Positions 55,285 to 64,000 of a DNA stretch of 64,000 nt are shown one piece after another. Source of the DNA: Alkalihalobacillus deserti (GTDB lineage: Bacteria; Bacillota; Bacilli; Bacillales; Bacillaceae_D); contig NZ_JAJAFR010000011.1 in the NCBI RefSeq assembly GCF_020734105.1, positions 50,947 through 114,946 of the forward strand. Direction: 5' to 3'. Numbering within the stretch: position 1 is the stretch's first letter; each line of letters opens with the position of its first letter. A program made the translations under genes and the position numbers. Under the pieces are notes generated by a model. It did no database searches and was not told where the DNA came from. It worked only from the letters and a program-made list of their open reading frames with translations.

Positions 55285-55536
55285 TTAGCGAACGATTCCC
55301 CTACTATGCTGTTTTGCCACAGAAATCTCAAAATAACTATCATCATCTTCATAAATTCGATCAATGATAATAAGCACGTCCTCAAACGCAACAGAATGGT
55401 TATTGGTGTTATTCGTATTCATGAATTTAATCATACTTTCAACTTCCGAATTAATTTTATGATTAAGGTCTTCCTCAGCCCTTTTTTTATTTCTCACACT
55501 ATCATTAAAATCCACGGGATATTTAGGTATATTCAT
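55285..55536 (-). CDS. Hypothetical protein
   Basis: An 83-residue acidic, Asn-rich protein (MNIPKYPVDFNDSVRNKKR ... IYEDDDSYFEISVAKQHS). Not recognised. I chose ATG 55536, 9 nt after AGAAGG; a start 7 codons upstream lacks a site. Confidence 0.5.
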   Translation of the reverse strand: MNIPKYPVDFNDSVRNKKRAEEDLNHKINSEVESMIKFMNTNNTNNHSVAFEDVLIIIDRIYEDDDSYFEISVAKQHSRGIVR

Positions 55537-55557
55537 TCGTTCATTACCTTCTTCCAT

Positions 55558-55935
55558 AACTCATTTATCTACATCATAATTGTTTGAATAGATGGAATCA
55601 AGAATTGAAATTTTGAGAGATTTCTGTATAGGTAATGAAAAATAACTTGTTATGTAGTTATTAGTAAATTTATCAACTGAATATATTCTAAAGCTCCATC
55701 ACGGTTAACTCTATCGGTTCCACAGGAATTCTAAAAACTATAACCTTAATTAATATTTCCTGCTAAAAACACTAGACTTTTTACTTGTACTAGGAAATAT
55801 ACGTAACCAAGGGTAAATAAACTTGTAGAGTTTATTTTCAATGGATCTTTTAATTAGAACCTGGGTGGTTAACTATACGCACAAACACATTTTTGAATAC
55901 GCTACTAAAGACCATACAGAATTGGAGGGGAAGAG
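55558..55935. other. Region upstream of cotS
   Basis: Nearly 380 bp, AT-rich, no gene. A mother-cell sigma (SigK) promoter for cotS is expected here, but no convincing AC...CATANNNTA pair was found. Confidence 0.35.
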
Positions 55936-57036
55936 ATGTCAGAACAACAAATTGTGCCTTGGGATCTTGATGGTACTCTTGAAGACGACTTTTTTGTACC
56001 GGAATATATAGTTGATATGGCTCAAATTGTCCTAACTCATTACGACCTTAAAGTAAGCCATCTTGAAGTGATTACAACAAAAGCGGACAAAGGTGGCCTT
56101 ATTTGGAAAATGGACACAGACAAGGGACCATTTAGTTTGAAAATTTTACACAGGAGGCCTGGAAGAAGTAAATTCAGTCTTGGCGCACAAGAATACCTTG
56201 TAAAAGAAAAGAATGCACGGATACCATCAATTTATAAAACAAAGACCGGAGAGAACTATGTTGAAATGGGCGGCAAACTCTGGTTCGTTGCTGAATGGAT
56301 TGAACCTCTTTATCAAGTTGCTAATGATTTAGAAGGAGCTAAATTATTATGTCGTGCTCTAGGAGAATTCCATCAACTATCAAAGGGGTATGTGCCTCCT
56401 AAAGGGTCTGAAAATCCTACCCGCCTTCACCGCTGGCCTAAGTCATATGAAAAAGTCCTAAAAAAAATGGATTGGTTTCGAAAAATAGCTAAAGATTATC
56501 CCGAAATGCCTGCTAGTCAAGCAATACTTGCTCATGTTGACATATTTGAACAGCAAGCTTGTGATGCACTAGAGCAACTTAAACAATCATCTTATTATGA
56601 TTTAGCTGCTAGAGGAAATACTGCATGGGGATTAGTGCATCAAGATTACGGTTGGTCCAATGGACAAATGGGGCCTAATGGAATGTGGATTATTGACTTA
56701 GACGGGGTGGCATATGACTTACCGATTAGAGACTTACGGAAGCTGATCACTGGGCAAATGGATGACTTGGGTGTGTGGGACGTCACATGGATGAAAGGCA
56801 TGATCGAAGCTTACCATGAAGCAAATCCAATTGAAGATGAACTCTATGAAATTCTTCTAATCGATATGTCCCTACCAAATGAATTTTATAAAAATGTAAA
56901 AGATATGGTATATGAACCTACCGTGTTTCTCGACAATGAAGTTGAAGCTCTATGTAATAGAATTGCTGAAACAGACAAAACAAAATGGCCAGCAATTGAA
57001 GAGCTAAAACAGTGGAAAGGAGTTAAGTCTCAATGA
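55936..57036 (+). CDS. cotS: Spore coat protein of the CotS/CotI family
   Basis: A 366-residue protein of the bacterial spore-coat kinase-like family. It has the aminoglycoside-phosphotransferase fold: a Lys-containing N-lobe (FSLKILHRRPGRSKFSLGAQ), then LVHQDYGWSNGQMG as catalytic-loop equivalent and WIIDLDGVAYDLPIRDL as the metal-binding loop. CotS is deposited in the inner coat. ATG follows TGGAGGGG. Its stop overlaps the cotSA start by 4 nt (ATGA), matching the known cotS-cotSA order. Confidence 0.88.
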   Translation: MSEQQIVPWDLDGTLEDDFFVPEYIVDMAQIVLTHYDLKVSHLEVITTKADKGGLIWKMDTDKGPFSLKILHRRPGRSKFSLGAQEYLVKEKNARIPSIYKTKTGENYVEMGGKLWFVAEWIEPLYQVANDLEGAKLLCRALGEFHQLSKGYVPPKGSENPTRLHRWPKSYEKVLKKMDWFRKIAKDYPEMPASQAILAHVDIFEQQACDALEQLKQSSYYDLAARGNTAWGLVHQDYGWSNGQMGPNGMWIIDLDGVAYDLPIRDLRKLITGQMDDLGVWDVTWMKGMIEAYHEANPIEDELYEILLIDMSLPNEFYKNVKDMVYEPTVFLDNEVEALCNRIAETDKTKWPAIEELKQWKGVKSQ

Positions 57037-58814
57037 AAATTCTCATGATCTGTACCGAAAAACTCCCTGTTCCAGCAGTAAGAGGCGGAGCGATTCAAAC
57101 ATATATTGATGGTGTGTCTCTTACGTTAGCCAAAAATCATGATTTAACAATACTAGGAACAACAGATCCATCTTTACCAAATGATGAGAAGGTTAATAAC
57201 ATTAGATATGTTCGAACTCCTGGTGGACTACTTGAAGATTATCGAGATGGTGTAAAAGAGTTTTTGCAATCAGCACCTGACTATGATGTCATCCATATCT
57301 TTAATAGACCACGTCTAGTTCTAGCCGTTCGAGAATGTGCTCCAAAGGCTAGATTAATACTAAGCATGCATAATGATATGTTTAAGCGTGAAAAAATAGA
57401 GCCAGAGGAAGCTGTAGCAGCGATTGAGCAACTTGATAAAATTATTACTGTTAGTGATTATATCGGAAAGACAATTGCTGATTTATTTCCGCAAGCAGCT
57501 TCCAAGTTGAAAACCATATACTCCGGTGTAGATATTGACCGATTCGTGCCCCCACATTCTAAACTAGCGTTGGATATGCGCAAGGAAATAAGAACAGAGC
57601 ACAATCTCGAAGGCAAAAAAGTCATCTTATTCGCTGGGAGGCTTTCCGCTAATAAAGGTGCTGACATTCTAGTTCAAGCAATGCCATTACTTGCAAAAAA
57701 GCATCCTGATATTGCTCTTGTACTAGTTGGAAGTAAATGGTTTAGTGTCAATGAAGTAAGTGATTATGTTGCTTACGTACGTGCTTTAGCTGCAAGATTG
57801 CCAATTCCAGTCGTCAATACTGGCTTTGTTGCCCCAAGTGAAATTCAAAAATGGTTTGCTGCAGCAGATGTATTCGTTTGTCCTTCTCAATGGCAAGAAC
57901 CGTTAGCAAGAGTTCACTATGAAGCAATGGCTTCAGGCCTTCCTGTTATTACAACAGCAAGAGGTGGAAATCCGGAAGTTATTACCCCAAATGAAAATGG
58001 TTTCGTTGTAGAGCAACCTGAAGATCCGCAATCTTTCGCAGACCTATTAGCTCCTCTTCTCTCCGACCCGAAACTTTGTAAAAGATTAGGTTTAAAGGGA
58101 AGAGAGTTAGCTGAAGAAAAATTCACTTGGGAGCGAGTGATCAATGATATTGCTGATGTCTGGAACGAGGTAGAACACAAAATTAAAAATAACATTGCCT
58201 TAACTTCTGAGGAGCAAAGTAACGATGCTACTGCTACTATTGAATCACCAACAAATCAGTGCTCTGACATAGAAGCGGATTCTGATGTAACAACTAAAGA
58301 ACTAGAACTTAATACTGAAATCATTGATGAACAGATTACAGATGAAGCCTCTCAAATTTTTTCTAAAGAAGACGTTTTTCTTGAACCATCGACCGTTGAA
58401 CTTGATTCTGAAGAATCCCTTAATGAGGACATTCCTCTAGGTGAATTATTAACTGATCTTGATTCTAAAGATCTTACCGAACAACTCTCACTTTCAGATC
58501 TTTCGCCACTGGAAAAAACCTTGAATAATTTCGGCAGACGCAAGAGAGTTAAATTAAAATTATTGCAGGTTACAAACAACCCTTTTATTCTCGATTCAAT
58601 ACTTTCAAACATCAGAAAAAAGGCTCATGATAATGCAGAACTAAATGATTCTACAAATAAAATTATAAGTGACTTCGAAAATTTGCTTAAAGGGCAATTT
58701 AATTTAGATAACTCACCGTCCACCAAAGAATATATTCAGTCAATAAATGACATTACAACAGCTAAACTTTTTTACAAAATCGCAAACAAACGCAAACAAA
58801 GGCGAAGCAGATAA
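57033..58814 (+). CDS. cotSA: Spore coat glycosyltransferase CotSA with C-terminal extension
   Basis: A 593-residue GT4 glycosyltransferase. Residues 1-~380 form the family domain: VRGGAIQTYIDGV near the N-terminus, LFAGRLSANKGADILVQAMP, and the donor-site EPLARVHYEAMASGLPVI. Known CotSA is about 377 residues; here roughly 210 extra residues follow. They are acidic and Ser/Thr/Glu-rich (about 390-500) and end in a basic helical part (NFGRRKRVKLKLLQVTNN ... KRKQRRSR). The extension may mediate coat contacts; that is inference. Confidence 0.88.
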   Translation: MKILMICTEKLPVPAVRGGAIQTYIDGVSLTLAKNHDLTILGTTDPSLPNDEKVNNIRYVRTPGGLLEDYRDGVKEFLQSAPDYDVIHIFNRPRLVLAVRECAPKARLILSMHNDMFKREKIEPEEAVAAIEQLDKIITVSDYIGKTIADLFPQAASKLKTIYSGVDIDRFVPPHSKLALDMRKEIRTEHNLEGKKVILFAGRLSANKGADILVQAMPLLAKKHPDIALVLVGSKWFSVNEVSDYVAYVRALAARLPIPVVNTGFVAPSEIQKWFAAADVFVCPSQWQEPLARVHYEAMASGLPVITTARGGNPEVITPNENGFVVEQPEDPQSFADLLAPLLSDPKLCKRLGLKGRELAEEKFTWERVINDIADVWNEVEHKIKNNIALTSEEQSNDATATIESPTNQCSDIEADSDVTTKELELNTEIIDEQITDEASQIFSKEDVFLEPSTVELDSEESLNEDIPLGELLTDLDSKDLTEQLSLSDLSPLEKTLNNFGRRKRVKLKLLQVTNNPFILDSILSNIRKKAHDNAELNDSTNKIISDFENLLKGQFNLDNSPSTKEYIQSINDITTAKLFYKIANKRKQRRSR

Positions 58815-58833
58815 TTTGAACTTTAAAGAGTAA

Positions 58834-58866
58834 CGAAAAACCTTTCCCACGAAGGAAAGGTTTTTT
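58834..58866. terminator. Terminator between cotSA and ytcB-like gene
   Basis: CGAAAAACCTTTCC pairs with GGAAAGGTTTTTTCG around a 6-nt loop; A and T runs allow use on both strands. Confidence 0.85.
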
Positions 58867-58887
58867 CGCATTAACTACTGAAATAGT

Positions 58888-59844
58888 TTATTGTTCATTT
58901 TTTTTGTAAATTCCTTTTATATAGTTAATTTCTTTTTTCAGTCCCATCTCTAAGCTAACATTCGGTTTATAGCTTAAGAGCCGTTCCGCTTTTGTTAAAT
59001 CAGCCCATGTATGTTTTGGCTCCCCGATTGCTCCGTTATAAAATTGCAAGTTGATCTTTTTATTTAACAACTTCTCAAGTAGTGTAACAATATCAAGAAT
59101 AGAGGCTCTTTCCTCTCCCCCTATATTGATTGTCTCTCCAATCACATTCTCAGCATAAGCAACAGCAGCTGTAGCCTTTGCACAATCGGTTACATAGGTG
59201 AAGTCACGTGTTTGCTTGCCGTCCCCATAAACTTGAATCGCTTTTCCTTCTAATGCCCTTTTTATGAATTTATGAAAAGCCATGTCACTTCTTTGTCTCG
59301 GACCGTAAACCGTAAAATACCTTAAAATCACCGTAGGAACACCGAAACTTTTCCGATACACATGGCATAAATATTCACCCGTTAACTTTGTAATTCCATA
59401 CGGAGATAAAGGTTCTGGCTTGGCATCTTCGGAGACTTTTCCGGTTTTCTCTCCATAAACAGAAGAAGTTGAGGAATAAATGAACTTTTTCAAGCGAATG
59501 TTTTTAGATGCCTCGAGCAAACGCTGCGTAACATCAATATTATTCCTTACGTAATTTGAAAAATCAGGTCCCCAACTAGACCTAACTCCAGGCATTCCAG
59601 CAAGGTGATAAACATAATCGATTCCTTTTAGATGTTTTTCCCAATCGATTAGCATTAAATCTTCATTGATAAGAGTAAAACGAGGATGGTTAAGAAGTGT
59701 GATCATATTTCTTGTTTTAATTTGTTCAGGAGTTGGGCCAATAAAACAATCGACACCAATAATATTCACACTCTCATTACTAAGAAGTGTTTCACAAAGA
59801 TTCGATCCAATGAAACCCGCTGCCCCAGTTACAAGAATGTTCAT
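58888..59844 (-). CDS. ytcB: NAD-dependent UDP-sugar 4-epimerase (YtcB-like)
   Basis: A 318-residue extended short-chain dehydrogenase. GAAGFIGSN binds NAD; the catalytic Ser-Tyr-Lys are in YSSTSSVYG and SPYGITKLTGEYL; RYFTVYGPRQRSDMA is the sugar-side block. It probably epimerises UDP-glucuronate or UDP-glucose. ATG 59844 overlaps the stop of the upstream dehydrogenase (ATGA), so the two are translationally coupled and likely act in series. The pairing beside cotS-cotSA parallels the ytcA-ytcB region of Bacillus. Confidence 0.85.
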   Translation of the reverse strand: MNILVTGAAGFIGSNLCETLLSNESVNIIGVDCFIGPTPEQIKTRNMITLLNHPRFTLINEDLMLIDWEKHLKGIDYVYHLAGMPGVRSSWGPDFSNYVRNNIDVTQRLLEASKNIRLKKFIYSSTSSVYGEKTGKVSEDAKPEPLSPYGITKLTGEYLCHVYRKSFGVPTVILRYFTVYGPRQRSDMAFHKFIKRALEGKAIQVYGDGKQTRDFTYVTDCAKATAAVAYAENVIGETINIGGEERASILDIVTLLEKLLNKKINLQFYNGAIGEPKHTWADLTKAERLLSYKPNVSLEMGLKKEINYIKGIYKKNEQ

Positions 59845-61115
59845 GGTCTAGCCATCCCTACATAGGTAAAGCCGTAATGCTTGATCGTCCTTGGACTAAC
59901 ACAATTTCGACAATCTAGTATAACCTGACCCTTCATTTTCTCTTTGACCAAGGCCCAATCAGCTTGAATAAACTCCTTCCATTCGGTAGCAATAATTAGT
60001 ACATCCGATTCATTAACGGATTCATACATATCTTGATGATTCTTTACATGATCAACCGTAACGGCTGGATCAAACACATGCACTTCACAACCTTCCTCTT
60101 TTAGTCGTTCAATCAACCTAAGAGCTTGAGAGTGACGCGTATCATCCGTATTGGGTTTAAAGGATGCTCCCCATACTGTTACTTTCTTTGATTGTAGGTC
60201 CGCTACCTTGTTTTTTAGTTTGTTTACATATCCATCTATTAAAAGGTCGTTTATCGTTTGTGCTGCCTTCAATAGATGAGGAGTGATGCCTTGTTTCAAT
60301 GCTTGATGTTCCATTGAAGCTAAATCCTTCGGTAAACAAGACCCTCCATATCCTAAACCAGCTCGAAGAAAATGAGGGCCAATTCTAGGATCTGTACCAA
60401 GTCCTAATGCTACATCGGTAATGTCAACATCATAAGCATCACTAATTTGAGCGAGTTCGTTAATAAAGGAAATCTTGACAGCCAAAAACGTATTAGACGC
60501 GTACTTAATCATTTCTGCTCCGTTTAAACTCGTTATAATAAAGGGAGCTTGGATTTTTTGATATAGCTTTTGTACCATCGTTATTGGCTTGGGGTCGTTC
60601 ACACCGACTACAATTTTATCTGGGTGCAACATATCATAAATAGCTGTCCCTTCACGCAGAAATTCAGGATTTGACACGACGTCGAAATAATCTGCTGAAA
60701 CCCCTTTTTCTAATAATGTTCGTTCGAGTTCACTATTGGTACCAACCGGAACTGTACTTTTAGTAATAATAATTTTATAAGAATCTATTAATGTAGAGAG
60801 TTCATTTGTGACTGCTTGGTAGAAACTAAGATCCGCCCTACCATCTGCAGAGAGGGGTGTACCTACTGCAATAAAAATGATCGAGCTATTCTTAACCGCC
60901 TTTCCTAATTGAGTACTAAATACTAGATTTCCTTTCTTTTTATTCTCTATAACGAGCTCTTCCAACCCAGGCTCAAAGATTGGAACCTTGTCCTCTAATA
61001 ACATGGTAATTCTTTCTTTATCTTTATCAACACAATGGACATGATGTCCAAAGCTGGCTAATACGGCAGAGGTCGTTAGTCCAACATAACCTGCTCCAAT
61101 CACACATACATCCAT
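59841..61115 (-). CDS. ytcA: UDP-glucose 6-dehydrogenase (YtcA/TuaD-like)
   Basis: A 424-residue enzyme that oxidises UDP-glucose to UDP-glucuronate with NAD. GAGYVGLTTSAVLASFGHHV is the NAD domain start; the catalytic Cys is in GYGGSCLPKDLASM, the substrate block FLAVKISFINELAQ precedes it, and VTVWGASFKPNTDDTRHSQA starts the C-terminal domain. First gene of a two-gene operon with the epimerase. Product likely feeds coat or surface polysaccharide. Confidence 0.9.
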   Translation of the reverse strand: MDVCVIGAGYVGLTTSAVLASFGHHVHCVDKDKERITMLLEDKVPIFEPGLEELVIENKKKGNLVFSTQLGKAVKNSSIIFIAVGTPLSADGRADLSFYQAVTNELSTLIDSYKIIITKSTVPVGTNSELERTLLEKGVSADYFDVVSNPEFLREGTAIYDMLHPDKIVVGVNDPKPITMVQKLYQKIQAPFIITSLNGAEMIKYASNTFLAVKISFINELAQISDAYDVDITDVALGLGTDPRIGPHFLRAGLGYGGSCLPKDLASMEHQALKQGITPHLLKAAQTINDLLIDGYVNKLKNKVADLQSKKVTVWGASFKPNTDDTRHSQALRLIERLKEEGCEVHVFDPAVTVDHVKNHQDMYESVNESDVLIIATEWKEFIQADWALVKEKMKGQVILDCRNCVSPRTIKHYGFTYVGMARP

Positions 61116-61383
61116 AGCTTCGACTCCTCTTTATGAAAATAAAATTATTTTTTATATCTTATTAACAAAGTCGAATAATAGTGAGTACGTATACATTAAT
61201 TAAACGTTTGACTACAATGCCTTAGACCTTCTTTTAATAACCTTTCAAGAAATGACTTCCCTCTTTTTGCTAAGGTGCATAGGATAGAGTGAACCTATCG
61301 CTATAACATTGGTTCTGAAAAAGATTATTTTGAACTTTTTAGTAGATTGTATAACATAGAATTAAATGAAATTACACAGCAAA
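61116..61383. other. Intergenic region upstream of ytcA
   Basis: No gene seen. It should contain the ytcAB promoter, not identified. Confidence 0.35.
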
Positions 61384-61411
61384 AGCTGTCTCCTGATATC
61401 TTGAGACAGCT
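61384..61411 (-). terminator. Terminator of the 61463 gene
   Basis: AGCTGTCTC/GAGACAGCT, 9 bp with a 10-nt loop; TTTT follows on the minus strand. Confidence 0.65.
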
Positions 61412-61462
61412 AATCTACTCTCTTAATTAAATCTATTAAATTACCAAATAAGTATGCGCTTA

Positions 61463-61558
61463 CTATTTTCTAATCCTTTTCCAGACAATAAAAAGGGCTG
61501 TCACAATAATTAATTTAATAGATAAAGCTAAGATCACGGTTTCTTTATCACTAATCAA
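61463..61558 (-). CDS. Tiny single-helix membrane protein
   Basis: A 31-residue ORF, MISDKETVILALSIKLIIVT then ALFIVWKRIRK, with an ideal AGGAGG site before TTG 61558 and a terminator downstream. One membrane helix, basic C-terminus. Not recognised; the flanking signals make it a credible gene. Confidence 0.5.
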   Translation of the reverse strand: MISDKETVILALSIKLIIVTALFIVWKRIRK

Positions 61559-62062
61559 ACGTATTCCTCCTTACCTCTCCTACACTTTATACTACAAAAA
61601 CAGTGGAAACCCTTTTCTGTTTTTATTTTTATTTCAAATGAAGAAGCAATAGTTAGAAGATTATTATAAGCCGTGAAATTAATTTATTCACGGGATTTAT
61701 TCCTATTTAAAAAGATCAGAGGTAATTGTAGCGGAATACAGGATTAACTATTTATCTAAAATCTACAGGTCGTAATATCTCTTGTTTTCCCCTTCCATTT
61801 GGACATTTTCATAACTTTCAAGCTATAACAACCCACATTTTTTTAAGGACTATAAGGCATAATTTATAACTTTGTGAATATCATGCTAAATATGGCCTAT
61901 GGGTTAAAAATAGGTTTATTCTTCTTATAACAGGATAGACTAATAAGGAACATTTCACTTACTAAAAAAGCGCTAAAGATTACCTCTTTTTCGCTTCATT
62001 GTCAAAAGGGAATATTTAAAATAGTAGAAGCATGTTATAATTCCTTAAAGGAGCTGATTAGT
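61559..62062. other. Intergenic region upstream of the 62063 gene
   Basis: About 500 bp, very AT-rich. It has a small 7-bp hairpin (CCGTGAA/TTCACGG, 61671-61693) and, at 62036-62041, a TATAAT with extended TG at -15, which should drive the next gene. Nothing else recognised. Confidence 0.4.
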
Positions 62063-62260
62063 ATGAGGAAATTCCAAGTTGTCGTTGAGTTTATTAGCGG
62101 ACAGAAAGTCGATTTCACTACTAAGTCAGATATTAGAAAGGAAATGTTTCGCCAAAAGATTGACGGTGAGGACTGCATCGTTACAGACGATAACTTTGTG
62201 CTGAACATAGCTCAAATTAAAGCGCTTAAGGTAAAAAGAGTTAACAGAAATACTGCGTGA
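62063..62260 (+). CDS. Hypothetical small basic protein
   Basis: A 65-residue protein (MRKFQVVVEFISGQKVDFTT, then TDDNFVLNIAQIKALKVKRV). Alternating strands suggest a small beta-sheet domain. Not recognised. AAAGGAG before the ATG, an extended -10 promoter upstream and a terminator downstream support a real monocistronic gene. Confidence 0.6.
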   Translation: MRKFQVVVEFISGQKVDFTTKSDIRKEMFRQKIDGEDCIVTDDNFVLNIAQIKALKVKRVNRNTA

Positions 62261-62280
62261 GAAAATTCCAAGTTTTTATA

Positions 62281-62320
62281 GGGCTATATAGACGGGTATG
62301 AGCGTCTGTATAGCCCTTTT
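62281..62320 (+). terminator. Terminator of the 62063 gene
   Basis: GGGCTATATAGACG pairs with CGTCTGTATAGCCC over nearly all positions, followed by TTTTT. Confidence 0.8.
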
Positions 62321-62404
62321 TACATATAAATGATTAGCCAAAAAAGAGCGCCCTTTACTATAAAAATGACACTCTTGTTATTATTTATCTCTATCGTTAT
62401 CAAA

Positions 62405-62620
62405 CTATCTATTATCAATCGTCTCCGGATACAAGTCATGATTCATCAATCGGTACTCTGCCATCTTTTCATACTTTGTTCCGGGCTTCCCGTAGTTCGT
62501 GTAAGGATCAATACTAATTCCTCCACGTGGTGTAAACTTGCCCCATACTTCAATATAGCGTGGGTCCATTAATTCAATTAAATCATTCATAATGATATTC
62601 ATGCAGTCTTCGTGAAAATC
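62405..62620 (-). pseudogene. queF: QueF (NADPH-dependent preQ0 reductase), 3' fragment
   Basis: The last ~72 codons of Que[57 protein letters not shown] and the family C-terminus [10 protein letters not shown]. Homology begins abruptly at the DFHEDC block; the N-terminal ~90 codons with the active-site Cys are missing, and upstream lies an integrase gene. The gene has evidently been split or cut by an integrating element. Confidence 0.85.
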
Positions 62621-62674
62621 TATACCCGTGAAAGCCTATGATATCAATTGATTTAGGATATTATTTTCATTAAG

Positions 62675-63685
62675 TCACTTTTTATTGTCACCTTGTTTAA
62701 ATAAATTATCGAATTTGCCTATAGCTTCACGTTGCATTGATGGCAAAGCATGACTATAAGTATTAAGAGTAATATTCACGTTCTTATGCCCTAACCTTTC
62801 CTGTATTATCTTTGGATTAACACCTTTCGATAATAAGTAAGTTGAATGGCTATGTCTTAAATCGTGAACTCTTATATTCGGTAAGTTTAATTGTTCAACA
62901 GTGACTTTAAAAGCTCTTCTAAAGTTGTTCGGATGCACCCAATTACCTGTTTGAGTACACACAACTAGATCATACTTGTGATAAGTATTACCGACTATTA
63001 TCTTTTCATTGTCAAGGAACAGTTTTTGCTGTGTCAATTTTTCAATAAGTGAATCAGAGATGTAAATTATTCTAATCGCAGAAGTTGTTTTACCTTCATC
63101 AGTAAAAGAATAGCTATTCTCATTATCTTTAGCTAATGTTTGACGAATGAAAATCATTTTATTTTCAATGTCAATATCCTTCCACCTTAAACTAAGAACT
63201 TCACCCATTCGCATACCTGTTTGAATTGAAATTACAAAGCCGATATAATACCTCGTCAAGTTTAGTATCTTATTAGGTGCATTTAAGAAGGTATATATAT
63301 CTTTCTCATCCCAAACACGAAGTTTTTTAACTTCTCTTGGTAACGATATTTCAGACAAAAAGTCTTCATGAATAATACCTTTCTTAAAAGCCTTGCTCAA
63401 CACTTCAGCAACTATACCAAAACTTGTTCTTATTGTAGCTGGAGATAATCCTCTTTGTTTATGTAATATCATGATGTAATTTTGAATAACGTCTTCATCA
63501 ATTTCAGAGGTATTCAATTCACCAAGATAAGGAAGGATGTTGTAGTACAATTGTTCTTCATAATTTCTAATTGTACTTGGTCGAAGCTTTACTTTTTTAC
63601 TTTCAAACCAGTTTTTAATATAAGTATTAAATTTCAGATTCAAGGTTGTAATTGATTCTTTGTAATTCTGTAAGCCCGAATTATA
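62675..63685 (-). pseudogene. Tyrosine integrase cut at its 5' end by an IS66-type element
   Basis: The frame encodes a core-binding domain (YIKNWFESKKVKLRPSTIRN) and a complete catalytic domain: QTGMRMGEVLSLRW (Arg), VHDLRHSHSTYLL (His-x-x-Arg), QERLGHKN (His) and LNTYSHALP (Tyr). The usual N-terminal arm-binding domain (~60 residues) is absent. The frame stays open upstream of the nominal TTG 63643 (no ribosome site) until about 63685, where IS-like sequence begins. Hence interrupted rather than naturally short; residual activity is not excluded. Confidence 0.75.
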
Positions 63686-63763
63686 AAAAATAAGCGCACC
63701 TTACCGGTACGCATGACAAATAGCCGTATATCACGACTTTTTTAATCGAATATACGGCTTATT
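63686..63763. mobile_element. IS66-family element end
   Basis: Between the cut integrase and the transposase stop. AATAAGCGCACCTTACCGGT near 63690 resembles IS66 terminal repeats, which often start GTAAGC. An internal hairpin (AGCCGTATA/TATACGGCT, about 63722-63758) looks like a terminator. Confidence 0.55.
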
Positions 63764-64000
63764 TTATTTTCTGTTACATGTTTCTTGGATCTTTTTTGAC
63801 CAAGGCATGTAATGATTTAATAGTTCAGGGTTTTGATGGATGGCGATATTGGGTAGGTCCGTCAAAAGTTTTTTTATGTATTCATAGAAATTTACGCCGT
63901 TACTTTTGGCGGTTTCCGCGATACTCAAACAGATGGCGTTTGCTTTTGCACCCGCTTCGCTGACCGAAAAAAGCCAGTTTTTTCTACCAATGACATTGGG
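63764..64000 (-). CDS. IS66 family transposase (TnpC), C-terminal part
   Basis: Seventy-eight codons from the window edge to TAA: IGRKNWLFSVSEAGAKANAI, LSIAETAKSNGVNFYEYIKK, LLTDLPNI and LNHYMPWSKKIQ. This is the conserved C-terminus of IS66 TnpC, following the catalytic domain that must lie to the right of the window. The frame is intact as far as seen. Confidence 0.85.
   Translation of the reverse strand, partial: PNVIGRKNWLFSVSEAGAKANAICLSIAETAKSNGVNFYEYIKKLLTDLPNIAIHQNPELLNHYMPWSKKIQETCNRK

Noticed and set aside
55558..55935. SigK promoter for cotS
   Set aside because: CATACAGAA near 55911 lies too close to the start codon and lacks a -35 AC at the right distance.

Overview
The window looks like the chromosome of an endospore-forming member of the Bacillaceae. 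It is AT-rich, uses strong AGGAGG-type ribosome binding sites with frequent TTG/GTG starts, and carries the spore genes csgA and cotS-cotSA, KinB-type sensor kinases, a bacillithiol deacetylase with YojF, a CsoR/CopZ/CopA copper system and 2-oxoglutarate dehydrogenase odhAB. Species cannot be fixed from the sequence. No rRNA, tRNA or CRISPR array was seen.

Layout. 0-13 kb: the 5' part of a DinG-type helicase, YciI, a CBS protein, csgA with a SigG-like promoter, an MFS exporter, an ilvE-type aminotransferase, a gamma-glutamylcyclotransferase-like protein, an amidohydrolase behind a purine-type riboswitch, a DEAD-box helicase and a MATE pump. 13-22 kb: a permease, a decayed metY, a 52-bp tandem repeat, ywbE, the copper operon and membrane proteins. 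22-37 kb is a decay zone: remnants of transposases, IstB, a DUF6431-type protein and an integrase, plus pseudogenes for a MEDS-domain protein, a secreted subtilase (still behind a c-di-GMP-I riboswitch and terminator), a copper-site-linked ORF and an SCP2 protein. These are mixed with intact kynB, yojF-bshB2, two histidine kinases, lipoproteins and YuiD. 37-50 kb: degV and two tiny genes, recQ, the ABC-F protein YkpA, EamA and DedA membrane proteins, odhAB. 50-62 kb: kynU next to a C45 hydrolase, a cysteine desulfurase, a YtaF/MntP-like protein, and the spore-coat cluster cotS-cotSA facing a UDP-sugar epimerase/UDP-glucose dehydrogenase pair. 62-64 kb: a 3' fragment of queF abuts a tyrosine integrase, which is itself cut at its 5' end by an IS66-type element running off the window.

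The most interesting signals are non-coding. (1) A purine-riboswitch aptamer before the deaminase-like amidohydrolase keeps J1/2, both kissing loops and a textbook terminator/antiterminator switch, but its J2/3 ligand-binding strand is only about 3 nt. (2) A dispersed structured repeat of about 200 bp is present in four copies (4.9, 8.2, 26.7 and 52.6 kb). Its helices are kept by compensatory changes between copies, and one copy supplies the stop codon of a gene. (3) A c-di-GMP-I riboswitch survives upstream of a dead subtilase gene.

Functional links: KynB and KynU are successive tryptophan-catabolic enzymes but lie 25 kb apart. CsoR, CopZ and CopA form one copper-efflux unit with two CsoR-type operators, and a third similar site lies before the decayed ORF at 33.4 kb. 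CotS, CotSA, the epimerase and the dehydrogenase probably make and place spore-coat glycans.
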